Source of the DNA: Streptomyces actinomycinicus
GTDB lineage: Bacteria; Actinomycetota; Actinomycetes; Streptomycetales; Streptomycetaceae
Assembly: GCF_016741775.1 (NCBI RefSeq)
Contig: NZ_JAERRK010000003.1
Location: 186,001-250,000 of the forward strand
Direction: 5' to 3'
Length of the DNA: 64,000 nt
The translations under genes and the position numbers were made by a program. Each line of letters starts with the position of its first letter. Position 1 is the first letter of the stretch. A model generated the notes under the pieces. That model saw nothing but the letters and a program-made list of their open reading frames with translations, made no database searches and was not told the DNA's origin. Below are positions 35,827-44,663 of the stretch, one piece after another.

Positions 35827-36705
35827 ATGAATGAGCAGTCCGCCGCCGCGGCTCCGGCCGACCAGTACGTCCTCACGCTCTCCTGCCCGGACAAGCAGGG
35901 CATCGTGCACGCCGTGTCCAGCTATCTGTTCATGACCGGCTGCAACATCGAGGACAGCCAGCAGTTCGGCGACCACGACACCGGTCTGTTCTTCATGCGC
36001 GTCCACTTCTCGGCCGAGGCGCCGGTGTCGCTGGAGAAGCTGCGGGCGAGCTTCGCCGCGGTCGGCGACTCCTTCCACATGGACTGGCAGATCAACCGGG
36101 CCGACCAGAAGATGCGCATCCTGCTGATGGTCAGCAAGTTCGGGCACTGTCTGAACGACCTGCTGTTCCGGGCGCGGATCGGGGCACTGCCGGTGGAGAT
36201 CGTGGGTGTGGTCTCCAACCACACCGACTTCGAGGAGCTGGTGGGCTCCTACAACGTTCCTTTCCACCACATTCCGGTCACGAAGGACACCAAGTCGGAC
36301 GCCGAGGCGAAGCTGCTCGAGATCGTCCGCGAGGAGAACGTCGAACTGGTCGTCCTCGCCCGGTACATGCAGGTCCTGTCGGACGACCTGTGCAAGCAGC
36401 TCAGCGGCCGGATCATCAACATCCACCACTCGTTCCTGCCGAGCTTCAAGGGCGCCAAGCCGTACCACCAGGCGCATGCGCGGGGTGTGAAGCTGATCGG
36501 CGCGACGGCGCACTACGTCACCGCGGACCTCGACGAGGGGCCGATCATCGAGCAGGAGGTCGAGCGGGTCGGGCACGGCGTCTCGCCGGACCAGCTGGTG
36601 GCCGTCGGACGGGACGTCGAGTGCCAGGCGCTGGCCCGGGCGGTCAAGTGGCATGCCGAGCGGCGCATCCTGCTGAACGGCCGGCGCACGGTCGTCTTCG
36701 CCTGA
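35827..36705 (+). CDS. purU: Formyltetrahydrofolate deformylase
   Basis: A 292-residue enzyme splitting 10-formyl-THF to THF and formate, balancing one-carbon units. The N-terminal ACT domain is YVLTLSCPDKQGIVHAVSSY. The formyltransferase-like catalytic domain has the Asn/His/Asp set in RIINIHHSFLPSFKGAKPY and HYVTADLDEGPIIEQ. Length and order match PurU. No Shine-Dalgarno is evident before the ATG. Confidence 0.93.
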   Translation: MNEQSAAAAPADQYVLTLSCPDKQGIVHAVSSYLFMTGCNIEDSQQFGDHDTGLFFMRVHFSAEAPVSLEKLRASFAAVGDSFHMDWQINRADQKMRILLMVSKFGHCLNDLLFRARIGALPVEIVGVVSNHTDFEELVGSYNVPFHHIPVTKDTKSDAEAKLLEIVREENVELVVLARYMQVLSDDLCKQLSGRIINIHHSFLPSFKGAKPYHQAHARGVKLIGATAHYVTADLDEGPIIEQEVERVGHGVSPDQLVAVGRDVECQALARAVKWHAERRILLNGRRTVVFA

Positions 36706-36763
36706 AACCCGGCCGCGGGGGCTGCTCGGCCCCGCCCGGAGGCGTGCCCGGGCCCGCCGGCGG

Positions 36764-37276
36764 CTACTCGGGCACGGTGAAGTAGCGCGCGAACGCCGGC
36801 ACGATCTCCGTCTCGCCGATGCTGCCGTCGCCGTCGGTGTCGAGGGCGGCGGCGACCTGCCGGGCGATGTCCTCCGGCACGTGGAAGACGCGCAGCACGC
36901 GCACGGTGTCACCGACGCCGACCCGCCCGTCGGAGTCCCCGTCGGCCACCGCCAGGGCCGCGTGCAGGAAGGGGCGGGCGATCTCGGCGAAGCGTTCGGG
37001 GTTGTCCCGCAGCCGCTTGACCGCGCCGCTGACGAACTCCTCGCGGGTGATGCGCTGGTCGCCGTCCCGGTCGGCGATGCCTGCCATGCCCTGCCAGAAC
37101 GCCTCCGCGCCGGCGTACAGCGCCTGCCCCTTGTCGGAGCGGGCGGTCACGGAGAACTCGGTGAGCAGCGCCTTGGCCGCCGCGCTGAAGTCCTCGCGGT
37201 CGATCCAGCCGTTGCCGTCCTGGTCGAAGGTGGCGAACCGGGCGGCGATCCTGCGCTCGTACTCGGTGCTGACCAT
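36764..37276 (-). CDS. EF-hand calcium-binding protein (calerythrin/CabD-like)
   Basis: 170 residues with four EF-hand loops: DQDGNGWIDREDF, DRDGDQRITREEF, DGDSDGRVGVGDT and DTDGDGSIGETEI. All four keep most oxygen ligands, though the third ends in Thr instead of Glu and is probably weak. It resembles the sarcoplasmic/calerythrin type found in Streptomyces, which act as calcium sensors or buffers. The start MVSTEYERR is chosen because the upstream extension lacks any recognisable domain. Confidence 0.88.
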   Translation of the reverse strand: MVSTEYERRIAARFATFDQDGNGWIDREDFSAAAKALLTEFSVTARSDKGQALYAGAEAFWQGMAGIADRDGDQRITREEFVSGAVKRLRDNPERFAEIARPFLHAALAVADGDSDGRVGVGDTVRVLRVFHVPEDIARQVAAALDTDGDGSIGETEIVPAFARYFTVPE

Positions 37277-37457
37277 GTCTGTTCGGGCCGCCTTACGTGA
37301 GGGTCGTACGTGAGGGTCTTGTGCTGTGCGTCGGGTCGACCTGGCAGGGAGCGTACGACGCGAGCGGCCGTCGGGCGGCGGGAAACCGACGACTGTGCCA
37401 AGACCGGGGGAATTCTGCGACAACAGTGTGGACGAGTCGCGAAGCCGTGACGGTCGT

Positions 37458-37838
37458 TCAGGCCGACAGCGGGCCGGCCTCGTCCGTGGTCGCGGACTCG
37501 AGGTCGGGGCGGACGTCGAAGAGGCGGCGCACGCCGAGCGCGCCGAGGACGCGGTTGACGTGCGAACCGTCGTCGGCGCCCCGGTCCGGCAGTATCAGTC
37601 GCAGCCGGCCCTGACAGGAGCGGATCAGCCGGCGGGCGGCGATGAGCACGCCGACCCCGCTGGAATCGCAGAAGAACACGTCGGAGAGGTCCACGACGAG
37701 GCTGTGGTTCCCCTCGGCGACGACGTCGTGCACGCGTTGGCGCAGCACGGGTGAGGTCATCAGGTCCAGTTCCCCGGACACCCGGAGCACGGCCCACTCG
37801 CCCTGTTCGACGCCGGTCACGTTGAATGCCACGGCCAT
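37458..37838 (-). CDS. STAS-domain anti-sigma factor antagonist (BldG/RsbV-like)
   Basis: A 126-residue single STAS domain. The phosphorylatable serine region is VDLSDVFFCDSSGVGVLIAA. The N-terminal strand WAVLRVSGELDLMTSPVLRQ is typical. In the unphosphorylated state such proteins capture a serine-kinase anti-sigma factor and free a sigma factor. It lies divergent from an ECF sigma gene; an RsbW-like ATPase at 47260 is a possible partner. The start MAVAFNV follows GGAGGGG. Confidence 0.88.
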   Translation of the reverse strand: MAVAFNVTGVEQGEWAVLRVSGELDLMTSPVLRQRVHDVVAEGNHSLVVDLSDVFFCDSSGVGVLIAARRLIRSCQGRLRLILPDRGADDGSHVNRVLGALGVRRLFDVRPDLESATTDEAGPLSA

Positions 37839-38173
37839 GCCCCTCCGCTCGCCGGATCCCCCGGAACCGCCCGGAAACGGAAGCGGTTCGTACGTTTCTT
37901 TCCGCGCGGCTGCCCAGCGGCCGTTCCCTGAAACGTGACGCGGCAAACGGTGAGCGATCGACAAGGGGCTTGTTTCGGTCACTATCGATCCTGTTCGATC
38001 AGAGACGCGCGCGCTTTGCGTGAAGGTTGTGTGAAGGGGGCACTATCACCTGCAGTGCTTCGGGGGGCGCACATTGGCACGAAGGGGCGTGCACTGTCGG
38101 ACGTGCCGACTACATTCGAGAAGACAGGACCGACAGGCTGGACGGGCCGGAGACGGCGAGGGGAGGGGACCGC

Positions 38174-38731
38174 ATGGCCAGGAAGGACGTACCGCCCCGC
38201 TGGGACCGCAAGATGCAGCAGCGGCTCGCCCGCGGAGAGGCGGCGGCCCTCGGCGAGCTGTACGACCGGTTCGCCTCCCTCGTGCACAGCCTCGCCCACC
38301 GCGTCCTCGGCGACGAGCAGGCCGCCGACGCCGTCACCCGCGAGGTCTTCGCCCACGTCTGGGAGCACCCCGAGACCTACGACCCCCGGCAGGGCCCGCT
38401 GCGCACCTGGATCGCCGGCGTGACCCACCGGGTGGCCGTGCAACGCCTGCGCGACCGGGAGGAACTGGAGCAGCCGCGGCGCGAGGAACTGGAGAGCACC
38501 GTCCGCCGCGCCTCGGTGGCCGCCCGCGCCGACTACATCGTCCACTCCATGCCCGCGCCGCTGCGCGCCGCCCTGGACCTGGCCTACTTCCAGCGCCGTG
38601 ACTACCGCCAGACCGCGGCCGACCTCGGCGTCACCGAGGACGAGGCCCGCCGCCGGCTCCGCCTCGGCCTCCAGCTGCTGTCCACCGCCCATGACGCCGG
38701 GACACCACCGGCACACGGAGGTGCGGTGTGA
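38174..38731 (+). CDS. ECF-type RNA polymerase sigma factor
   Basis: 185 residues. Region 2 is LGELYDRFASLVHSLAHRVL plus DEQAADAVTREVFAHVWEHP. Region 4 is LRAALDLAYFQRRDYRQTAA and the helix-turn-helix that follows. The ATG is chosen over upstream in-frame GTG codons because the extension is not sigma-like and GAGGGGACCGC precedes it. The stop overlaps the zinc anti-sigma gene by GTGA, so the two are translated together and the sigma factor is probably held inactive by it. Confidence 0.88.
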   Translation: MARKDVPPRWDRKMQQRLARGEAAALGELYDRFASLVHSLAHRVLGDEQAADAVTREVFAHVWEHPETYDPRQGPLRTWIAGVTHRVAVQRLRDREELEQPRREELESTVRRASVAARADYIVHSMPAPLRAALDLAYFQRRDYRQTAADLGVTEDEARRRLRLGLQLLSTAHDAGTPPAHGGAV

Positions 38732-40041
38732 GCGGCGCGGACCGGTTCGAGGCGCACGACGGCGGACCCGAGCCGGTCCCGCCGCCCCGTATTCCCACTC
38801 CCCGCACCTCCGTCGAGGACAGCGGACTCCCCCTGCCCGACCTCGCCGATCCGGGGGACCTCGCACCCGTGCCGCCCGACCTGTCACACGACGTCCTGAA
38901 ATCGCTCCTCGGCGCCTGGGCACTGGCCGCCTACTCGCTGGCGGAGACCGCGGCCGTGGAGCAGCACCTGGGCGACTGCGGCAGCTGCGCCGACGAGGCC
39001 CGCCGGCTGCGCGAGGCGGTCGGCCTGCTGCACCAGCCGGAGAGCCTCGACCTGGACCCCGGCCTGCGTACCCGGGTCCTGCAGAGCTGCCTGCACCGCC
39101 GGCCGCCGCGCATCCCGGTGCCCGACTGGGCCGCGCCGTACGACGCCGAGGCCGCCCGGCTGGACGCGCTGTTGCAGGACTTCGGGGACGCGGAGTGGCA
39201 TGCGCCGGTCGAGCTGCGGTGGTTCGAGGCCGACACCCGGACGAGCCGGCGCACCACCGTCGCCGGGGTGATCGCGCACCTGCTGTCGGTGGACGGGCTG
39301 ATCGCGGCGGCCCTCGGCCTGGAGGACCCCCACGCCGAGGTCGCCGATCCGGCGGACCGGGGCACCGCGGGACCGACCGCGCGCACGGAGGCGTTCTGGC
39401 GGGCCTCCCACCTCGCGCCGGCCCTCCCCCACCCTTCGGACGGGGGCACCCCCCTCTCGCTTCGCTCGGTGCGGGGACCCTGGCGGGAGCAGAGCCACAG
39501 CCTGGTGCGGACGGTGTCCTTCACGGGCAGCCACGCGGGCGGGCTCTCGGTGTCGTACGGCGACTTCGCGCTGCCGCTGCACGACGCGATGCTGGACCGA
39601 GCCTTCGAGTGCTGGGTGCACGCCGAGGACATCGCCGACGCGGTGGACTACCCGTACGACCCGCCGGCCCCGCGTCACCTCAACCGGATGATCGACCTCG
39701 CGGCCCGGCTGCTCCCGGCGGCACTCGCCGAGCGCCGCCGCGCCGGCCTGTCCGCGCCGGCCGCCCGGACACCGCACCTGGTCCCGGCCGGTGCCCCCGG
39801 CCGCAGCCTCCGGCTGGAGATCGAGGGCGCGGCCGGCGGTGAGTGGCTCATCCCGCTGGACTCACCGGCGGCCGTCGGTTCCGCGGACCTCGAGGTGGCC
39901 CATGTGGCCCTGGACGGAGTGGAGTTCTGCCGGCTGGCGGCGGGCCATGTGTCCCCCGAGGACGCGGCGGCGGGCCAGGACGGTGACCGTCAGGCGATCA
40001 GGGACGTGCTGTTCGCGGCAGCGAGCCTGAGCCGCATGTGA
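38728..40041 (+). CDS. Zinc-finger anti-sigma factor fused to a maleylpyruvate-isomerase-like domain
   Basis: 437 residues. An anti-sigma zinc-finger module has the H-x3-C-x2-C motif HLGDCGSC near residue 80. A linker leads to a DinB/mycothiol-dependent maleylpyruvate-isomerase-like domain (RRTTVAGVIAHLLSVDGLIA, AFECWVHAEDIADAVDYP) and a C-terminal SCP2-like segment. No membrane segment, so it is a cytoplasmic anti-sigma. The isomerase domain could sense mycothiol or a metal. Around 39424-39480 the frame crosses a palindromic GC-rich segment (PSDGGTPLSLRSVRG) that looks inserted. Confidence 0.85.
   Translation: MSGADRFEAHDGGPEPVPPPRIPTPRTSVEDSGLPLPDLADPGDLAPVPPDLSHDVLKSLLGAWALAAYSLAETAAVEQHLGDCGSCADEARRLREAVGLLHQPESLDLDPGLRTRVLQSCLHRRPPRIPVPDWAAPYDAEAARLDALLQDFGDAEWHAPVELRWFEADTRTSRRTTVAGVIAHLLSVDGLIAAALGLEDPHAEVADPADRGTAGPTARTEAFWRASHLAPALPHPSDGGTPLSLRSVRGPWREQSHSLVRTVSFTGSHAGGLSVSYGDFALPLHDAMLDRAFECWVHAEDIADAVDYPYDPPAPRHLNRMIDLAARLLPAALAERRRAGLSAPAARTPHLVPAGAPGRSLRLEIEGAAGGEWLIPLDSPAAVGSADLEVAHVALDGVEFCRLAAGHVSPEDAAAGQDGDRQAIRDVLFAAASLSRM
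39424..39480 (+). repeat. Small palindromic insert inside the anti-sigma coding sequence
   Basis: A CCCCC..GGGGG dyad followed by TCTCGCTTCGCTCGGTGCGG, resembling the short mobile palindromes scattered in Streptomyces genomes. It keeps the frame and codes for a Gly/Ser/Arg-rich loop unlike its surroundings. Confidence 0.4.
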
Positions 40042-40059
40042 CCGGTCCCCCGCCGGGGG

Positions 40060-41631
40060 TCAGAAGCGGCTGCCCAGCCCGGGGACGTGGGGCGTCGGGA
40101 TCGGCAGCGGGTTGACGCCGCTGCGCTCCCGCGCTTCCGCCGGGGCCTGGCAAGTGGTGTCCTTCGCCGGCAGCTTGCCGGTGGTCAGGTAGGCCGTGGC
40201 GGTCTTGTCGGCGCAGGACTTGGTGCCGTAGACGCCGTGCCCGACACCCCCGGCGACCGTGACCATCTTCGCGCCCTTCATGAGACGGCGCAGTCCCTGG
40301 CCGCTGGTCAGCGGTGTCTGGGAGTCCCACTCGTTCTGCAGGATCAGCGCGCCGACCTTGTTGTCGACCACGGTGGCGGGTTCGCCGCCGTTCTGCTTCC
40401 AGAAGGCGCACGGCTTGATGTTGGAGGCGAAGTCGCCGTACAGCGGGTACCTGGCCTTGTCCCGGACCGCGTCGCTGCGGTACTGCTCGGGGTCGCGCGG
40501 CCAGGCGCGGGTGTCGGCGCACACGACCGTCCAGAAGGCGGCGTCACCGTTGTCCTCGGGCGTGGCACGGGCGAACGACGGCGGAACCGGGGCCGGTGCC
40601 TTGGGCTTCGCGGCCGAGTGCCGGCCCGCGGCGGCCTTCTTCAGCTGGACGACCCAGTCGGCGGCGTCGCGCACGCTGAAGAAGACGGCACGGCCGTTGG
40701 AGCGGATGTCGTCACCGGTCATCCGCATGCCGTCGACGTCGATGGGCTTGCGGTCGGCGCGGGCGACCAGGTCGTAGAAGGTCTTGCGGACCGCCTCGGG
40801 AGTCCTGCCCAGCCGGTACGTGGAGTCCCGCTCGGCCGTCCACTCGGTCCACCGGGTGAACGCGGGCTCGGTGCCCTCCGCCCAGACCTGGATCATGCCG
40901 CGCCAGATGCGGGCGGGGTCCACGGCGCTGTCCAGCACGAAGCGGTCGGCGCGCTGGGGGAACATCTGCGTGTAGACCGCGCCGAGGTAGGTGCCGTACG
41001 AGTATCCGAGGTAGGAGATCTTCTTCTCGCCGAGCACGGCACGGATCACGTCCATGTCCCGGGCGGTGTTGCGGGTGGTGATGTGGCGGAGCTTGCCGCC
41101 CTGCCTGGCGTTGCACTTGTCGGCGAAGGCACGGGCCCACTTCACGTCCTTGGCGAACGTCCCGGGCTTGTACGGCCGGTCCCAGTTCAGCTCGTCGCCG
41201 GTCAGGCCGCAGCTGACGGGGGAACTCTGGCCGACGCCCCGCGGGTCGAAGCCGATCAGGTCGTACCTGGCCCGCACGGACTTCGGCAGCTCGTCCTTCA
41301 GGAACAGCGGCATCTCGACGCCCGTGCCGCCCGGCCCGCCCGGGTTGATGAGGAGCACGCCACGGCGCTCCGTGCTGCTGGTCGCCTTGATCCGCGATAT
41401 CGCGAGGCCGACCTTCTTGCCGTCCGGGCGGGCGTAGTTGAGGGGCACCTTGATCGTGGCGCACTGGTAGGAGGCGGGGGCGGATCTGTCGCAGCGGTGC
41501 CACGCCGGCTTCTGCTGGAGGTACTGGCCGAGGGGATCCTCCGCGGCGGACGCCGTGACCGGGACGAGCGCGGGGACCAGGGCGGCGACGGCACTGACCG
41601 CCAGCAAGGGGGCTGTTCGACTGCTTCGCAC
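40060..41631 (-). CDS. Secreted alpha/beta-hydrolase, tripeptidyl aminopeptidase type
   Basis: 523 residues with a signal peptide (VRSSRTAPLLAVSAVAALVP ... TASAA). The alpha/beta-hydrolase core has INPGGPGGTGVEM (oxyanion), the nucleophile elbow YLGYSYGTYLG, and a C-terminal TAP-like domain (ILQNEWDSQTPLTSGQGLRR and the His in GGVGHGVYG). This is the SlpD/SlpE mycelium-associated peptidase family, which cuts N-terminal tri- or dipeptides outside the cell. GTG start with AAGGA upstream. Confidence 0.88.
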   Translation of the reverse strand: MRSSRTAPLLAVSAVAALVPALVPVTASAAEDPLGQYLQQKPAWHRCDRSAPASYQCATIKVPLNYARPDGKKVGLAISRIKATSSTERRGVLLINPGGPGGTGVEMPLFLKDELPKSVRARYDLIGFDPRGVGQSSPVSCGLTGDELNWDRPYKPGTFAKDVKWARAFADKCNARQGGKLRHITTRNTARDMDVIRAVLGEKKISYLGYSYGTYLGAVYTQMFPQRADRFVLDSAVDPARIWRGMIQVWAEGTEPAFTRWTEWTAERDSTYRLGRTPEAVRKTFYDLVARADRKPIDVDGMRMTGDDIRSNGRAVFFSVRDAADWVVQLKKAAAGRHSAAKPKAPAPVPPSFARATPEDNGDAAFWTVVCADTRAWPRDPEQYRSDAVRDKARYPLYGDFASNIKPCAFWKQNGGEPATVVDNKVGALILQNEWDSQTPLTSGQGLRRLMKGAKMVTVAGGVGHGVYGTKSCADKTATAYLTTGKLPAKDTTCQAPAEARERSGVNPLPIPTPHVPGLGSRF

Positions 41632-41860
41632 GAGAGGGGAGTCCTTGGGTCGGGTGCGTATGGGACGCACCCACCCTTTCGCGCGCGCGAGTTGGGCGAA
41701 TCCATCGAGAAGACATGATTTCTGCAACCAGCGACGGACCCGGAGGCGGACCGAATGGTCCCGGAGTCGGACAACCCCGGCCGCCTCCTTCCCGTCTTGC
41801 AGAGACAGCCCGGGAACTCACCGGGTATCAGGCAGGGATCGGCCGGGAACCGTGGTCGCG
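41632..41860. other. Intergenic gap without a recognised gene
   Basis: About 230 bp between the peptidase promoter side and the end of the acyl-CoA ligase. No credible ORF, dyad operator or RNA signature was seen. Confidence 0.4.
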
Positions 41861-43381
41861 TCAAGGGGTCCGCCGGGGCGCCGGGGCGGAGAACCGCTCC
41901 CGCAGCTTGTACTTCAGCACCTTGCGCAGGGTGTCGTTGCGGGGGAGGGCGTCCACCACCTCCACCCGTTCGGGCAGCTTGTGCACGGACAGTCCCTTTC
42001 CGCGGAGGAAGGACACGATCTCCGGCAGGGTCAGCAGCGCGGTCTCCGGGCGCTGCTCCAGCACCGCGCAGACCAGTTCGCCGCGTTCGGCGTCCGGCAG
42101 GCCGACGACCGCGGTGTCGGCCACCGCCGGGTGCGTGGCCAGCAGGTCCTCGATCTCCTTGGCGGAGATGTTCTCGCCCTTGCGGATGATCACGTCCTTG
42201 AGCCGGCCGGTGAGGACCAGGTGGCCGGAGTCCGTCAGGTGCCCGAGGTCGCCCGTGCGCAGGAAGCCGTCGGGGTCGAAGGCCGCCGCCGTCTGCGCGG
42301 CGTCCAGGTAGCCCTGGCAGACGGCCTCGCCGCGCAGTCGTACCTCGCCGTGGACGATCCGGATCTCCATGCCCTCGGGGGGCCGTCCCTCGGTCGTGGC
42401 GAGGTTCTCGGGGCTGTCCTGCGGGTCGCCCATGGTGATCATCGGGACCTCGGTCATGCCGTAGCCGTGGGTGAGCTGGACGCCCATCTCGCGGACCACC
42501 GAGTGGTACAGCTCGGGCGGCTTGGGGGCGCCGCCGCCCGCGAGGAGCCGCAGGGAGGGGATCACCTTCCCGGCCGGCCGTTTGCGCTGCTCGGCCAGGA
42601 ACATGGAGTAGAACGCCGTCGAGCCGCCGGCCACCGTCACCCCGTGGCGCCGGTACTCCGCCAGTGCGTCCGGCAGCGCGAAGTGCTCGAACATCACCGC
42701 CGGGAAGCCGTAGAGGAGGAGCATCACCGTGTAGTCGGGCCCGGCTATGTGGGCGTACGGGAAGGCCATCGAGCCCACGTCGTCCGGGGACAGGCGCAGG
42801 GCGTGGGCCAGGCAGGAGCCGCCCGCGATCAGGGATCGGTCCGTGTGCAGCACGCCCTTGGGATCGGAGGTGGTGCCCGAGGTCCAGTAGATCCAGCGCA
42901 CCGAGGTGCCCTCGGCGGGCGGCGGGGGCAGCACGGACGGGTCGCCGTCGGGCAGGGCGTCGTACGCCTCGAAGACGCCCTTGGCGCCCAGGCGGTGGGC
43001 CATCCCGGTGTGGTCGTGGCCGCGCCAGACGCCCGGTACGGCGAAGAACTCAGCCTTCGACTCGCGCAGCGCGAAGCCGACCTCCCGGTCCCGGTAGAAG
43101 GGGATGACCGGGGACTGCACGGCGCCGAGGCGGGCCAGCGCGAAGGACAGCAGGGCGGTCTCGATGCGGGTGGGCAGCTGCCAGGCGACCACGGTGCCGG
43201 CGCGCACCCCCATGCCGTACAGGCCGGCCGCGACGCGTTCGGCGCGCGCGTGCAGCTCGCCGAAGGTCAGGCTGCGGCCGGCCTGCAGGAACACGGGGCG
43301 GTCGGGGGTGAGGGCGGCGCGCCGGGCGACCAGCTCCCACAGCGTGCGGGCGGAACCCAGGGTGTGCGGGGTCTCGTTCAT
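41861..43381 (-). CDS. AMP-forming acyl-CoA ligase (cyclohexanecarboxylate/long-chain type)
   Basis: 506 residues. It activates a carboxylic acid to its CoA thioester with ATP. Motifs: IYWTSGTTSDPKGVLHTDRS (P-loop), LTHGYGMTEVPMITMG (acyl-binding region), LRTGDLG, VIIRKGENISAKEIEDLL and the catalytic-Lys region RNDTLRKVLKYKL. Start MNETPHTLG. Two CTGAC-N5-GTCAG-type operators lie between it and the divergent amidohydrolase gene, so the two units are probably co-controlled. It is the likely entry enzyme of the 42-64 kb pathway. Confidence 0.9.
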   Translation of the reverse strand: MNETPHTLGSARTLWELVARRAALTPDRPVFLQAGRSLTFGELHARAERVAAGLYGMGVRAGTVVAWQLPTRIETALLSFALARLGAVQSPVIPFYRDREVGFALRESKAEFFAVPGVWRGHDHTGMAHRLGAKGVFEAYDALPDGDPSVLPPPPAEGTSVRWIYWTSGTTSDPKGVLHTDRSLIAGGSCLAHALRLSPDDVGSMAFPYAHIAGPDYTVMLLLYGFPAVMFEHFALPDALAEYRRHGVTVAGGSTAFYSMFLAEQRKRPAGKVIPSLRLLAGGGAPKPPELYHSVVREMGVQLTHGYGMTEVPMITMGDPQDSPENLATTEGRPPEGMEIRIVHGEVRLRGEAVCQGYLDAAQTAAAFDPDGFLRTGDLGHLTDSGHLVLTGRLKDVIIRKGENISAKEIEDLLATHPAVADTAVVGLPDAERGELVCAVLEQRPETALLTLPEIVSFLRGKGLSVHKLPERVEVVDALPRNDTLRKVLKYKLRERFSAPAPRRTP

Positions 43382-43397
43382 GGCTGCCCCCTGCTTG

Positions 43398-43414
43398 GCT
43401 GACGACTCGTCAGC
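43398..43414. promoter_or_regulatory. Shared operator, site 1 (GCTGAC-GACTC-GTCAGC)
   Basis: Perfect 6-bp arms around a 5-bp spacer, 17 bp upstream of the ligase start. One of seven sites with consensus CTGACGNNNCGTCAG in this part of the window. Confidence 0.65.
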
Positions 43415-43422
43415 TGTCATGC

Positions 43423-43443
43423 TATCTGACGGACCATCAGATA
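43423..43443. promoter_or_regulatory. Shared operator, site 2 (TATCTGAC-GGACC-ATCAGATA)
   Basis: 8-bp arms with one mismatch around a 5-bp spacer. Eight bp from site 1, in the same divergent promoter region, 24 bp upstream of the amidohydrolase ATG. Confidence 0.65.
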
Positions 43444-43466
43444 AGTACCGCTCGGCGGAGGGGACC

Positions 43467-44663
43467 ATGGCGACCGAACTGCCCCGCATCATCAGCGTCG
43501 ACGACCACGTGATCGAGCCCGCCCACCTCTTCGAGACCTGGCTGCCCGCCAAGTACCGGGACCGCGGACCCAGGCCGCTGACCGCCGGGATCGGGGAGCT
43601 GGCGTACGTCGGCGGGAAGTACAGGATCACCATGGACCCGGAGGGCCCCCCGACCGACTGGTGGATCTACGAGGACCTGAAGTTCCCGTACAAACGGAAC
43701 ATCGCCGCCGTCGGCTTCGACCGGGACGAGATGACCCTGGAGGGCATCACCCGGGAGCAGATGCGGCGCGGCTGCTGGGACCCGAAGGCGCGGCTGGAGG
43801 ACATGGACCTCAACCACGTCGAGGCCAGCCTCTGCTTTCCGACCTTCCCCCGCTTCTGCGGGCAGACCTTCGCCGAGGCGCACGACAAGGAGGTCGCACT
43901 GGCCTGTGTGCGCGCCTACAACGACTGGATGGTGGAGGAGTGGTGCGGGGGCAGCGGGGGCCGGCTGATCCCGCTGTGCCTGATCCCCCTGTGGGACGTG
44001 GAGCTGGCCGTCGCGGAGATCCGGCGGAACGCGGCCCGCGGGGTGCGGGCGGTGACCTTCTCGGAGATCCCCACCTGCCTCGGGCTGCCCTCCATCCACT
44101 CCGGCTACTGGGACCCGTTCTTCGCCGTCTGCCAGGAGACCGGCACGGTCGTCAACATGCACATCGGCAGCAGCTCCCAGATGCCCGCCGCCTCCCCGGA
44201 CGCACCGCCCGCCGTCCAGGCCTCGCTCAGCTTCAACAACGCGATGGCGTCGATGATGGACTACCTCTTCAGCGGGGTCCTGGTGCGGTTCCCGCGGCTC
44301 AAACTGGCCTACTCGGAGGGCCAGATGGGCTGGATCCCGTACGCCCTGGAGCGTGCCGACGACGTGTGGGAAGAACACCGCGCCTGGGGCGGGGTGCGCG
44401 ACCTGGTCCCCGAGCCGCCGTCGACGTACTACTACCGGCAGATCTTCTGCTGCTTCTTCCGGGACAAGCACGGCGTCGCCTCGCTGGACGTCGTCGGCCG
44501 CGACAACGCCACCTTCGAGACCGACTACCCGCACGTCGACTCGACCTTCCCGCACACCAAGGAGGTCGCGCTCGACCATGTGAAGGGCCTCGACGACGAG
44601 ACCGTGTACAAGCTGATGCGGGGCAACGCCATCCGCATGCTCGACCTGGACCTCGACGAGTGA
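43467..44663 (+). CDS. Amidohydrolase-family metal-dependent hydrolase
   Basis: A 398-residue TIM-barrel hydrolase of the amidohydrolase_2/ACMSD-like group. The first metal motif is VDDHVIEP (near residue 10). Others are VVNMHIGSSSQMP, LKLAYSEGQMGWIPYALERA and NATFETDYPHVDS. Members decarboxylate or hydrolyse ring-opened acids. The partnership with acyl-CoA dehydrogenases recurs in actinobacterial catabolic clusters, but no substrate is known. GGAGGGGACC precedes the ATG, and the stop overlaps the next ATG (TGATG). First gene of a three-gene operon. Confidence 0.85.
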   Translation: MATELPRIISVDDHVIEPAHLFETWLPAKYRDRGPRPLTAGIGELAYVGGKYRITMDPEGPPTDWWIYEDLKFPYKRNIAAVGFDRDEMTLEGITREQMRRGCWDPKARLEDMDLNHVEASLCFPTFPRFCGQTFAEAHDKEVALACVRAYNDWMVEEWCGGSGGRLIPLCLIPLWDVELAVAEIRRNAARGVRAVTFSEIPTCLGLPSIHSGYWDPFFAVCQETGTVVNMHIGSSSQMPAASPDAPPAVQASLSFNNAMASMMDYLFSGVLVRFPRLKLAYSEGQMGWIPYALERADDVWEEHRAWGGVRDLVPEPPSTYYYRQIFCCFFRDKHGVASLDVVGRDNATFETDYPHVDSTFPHTKEVALDHVKGLDDETVYKLMRGNAIRMLDLDLDE

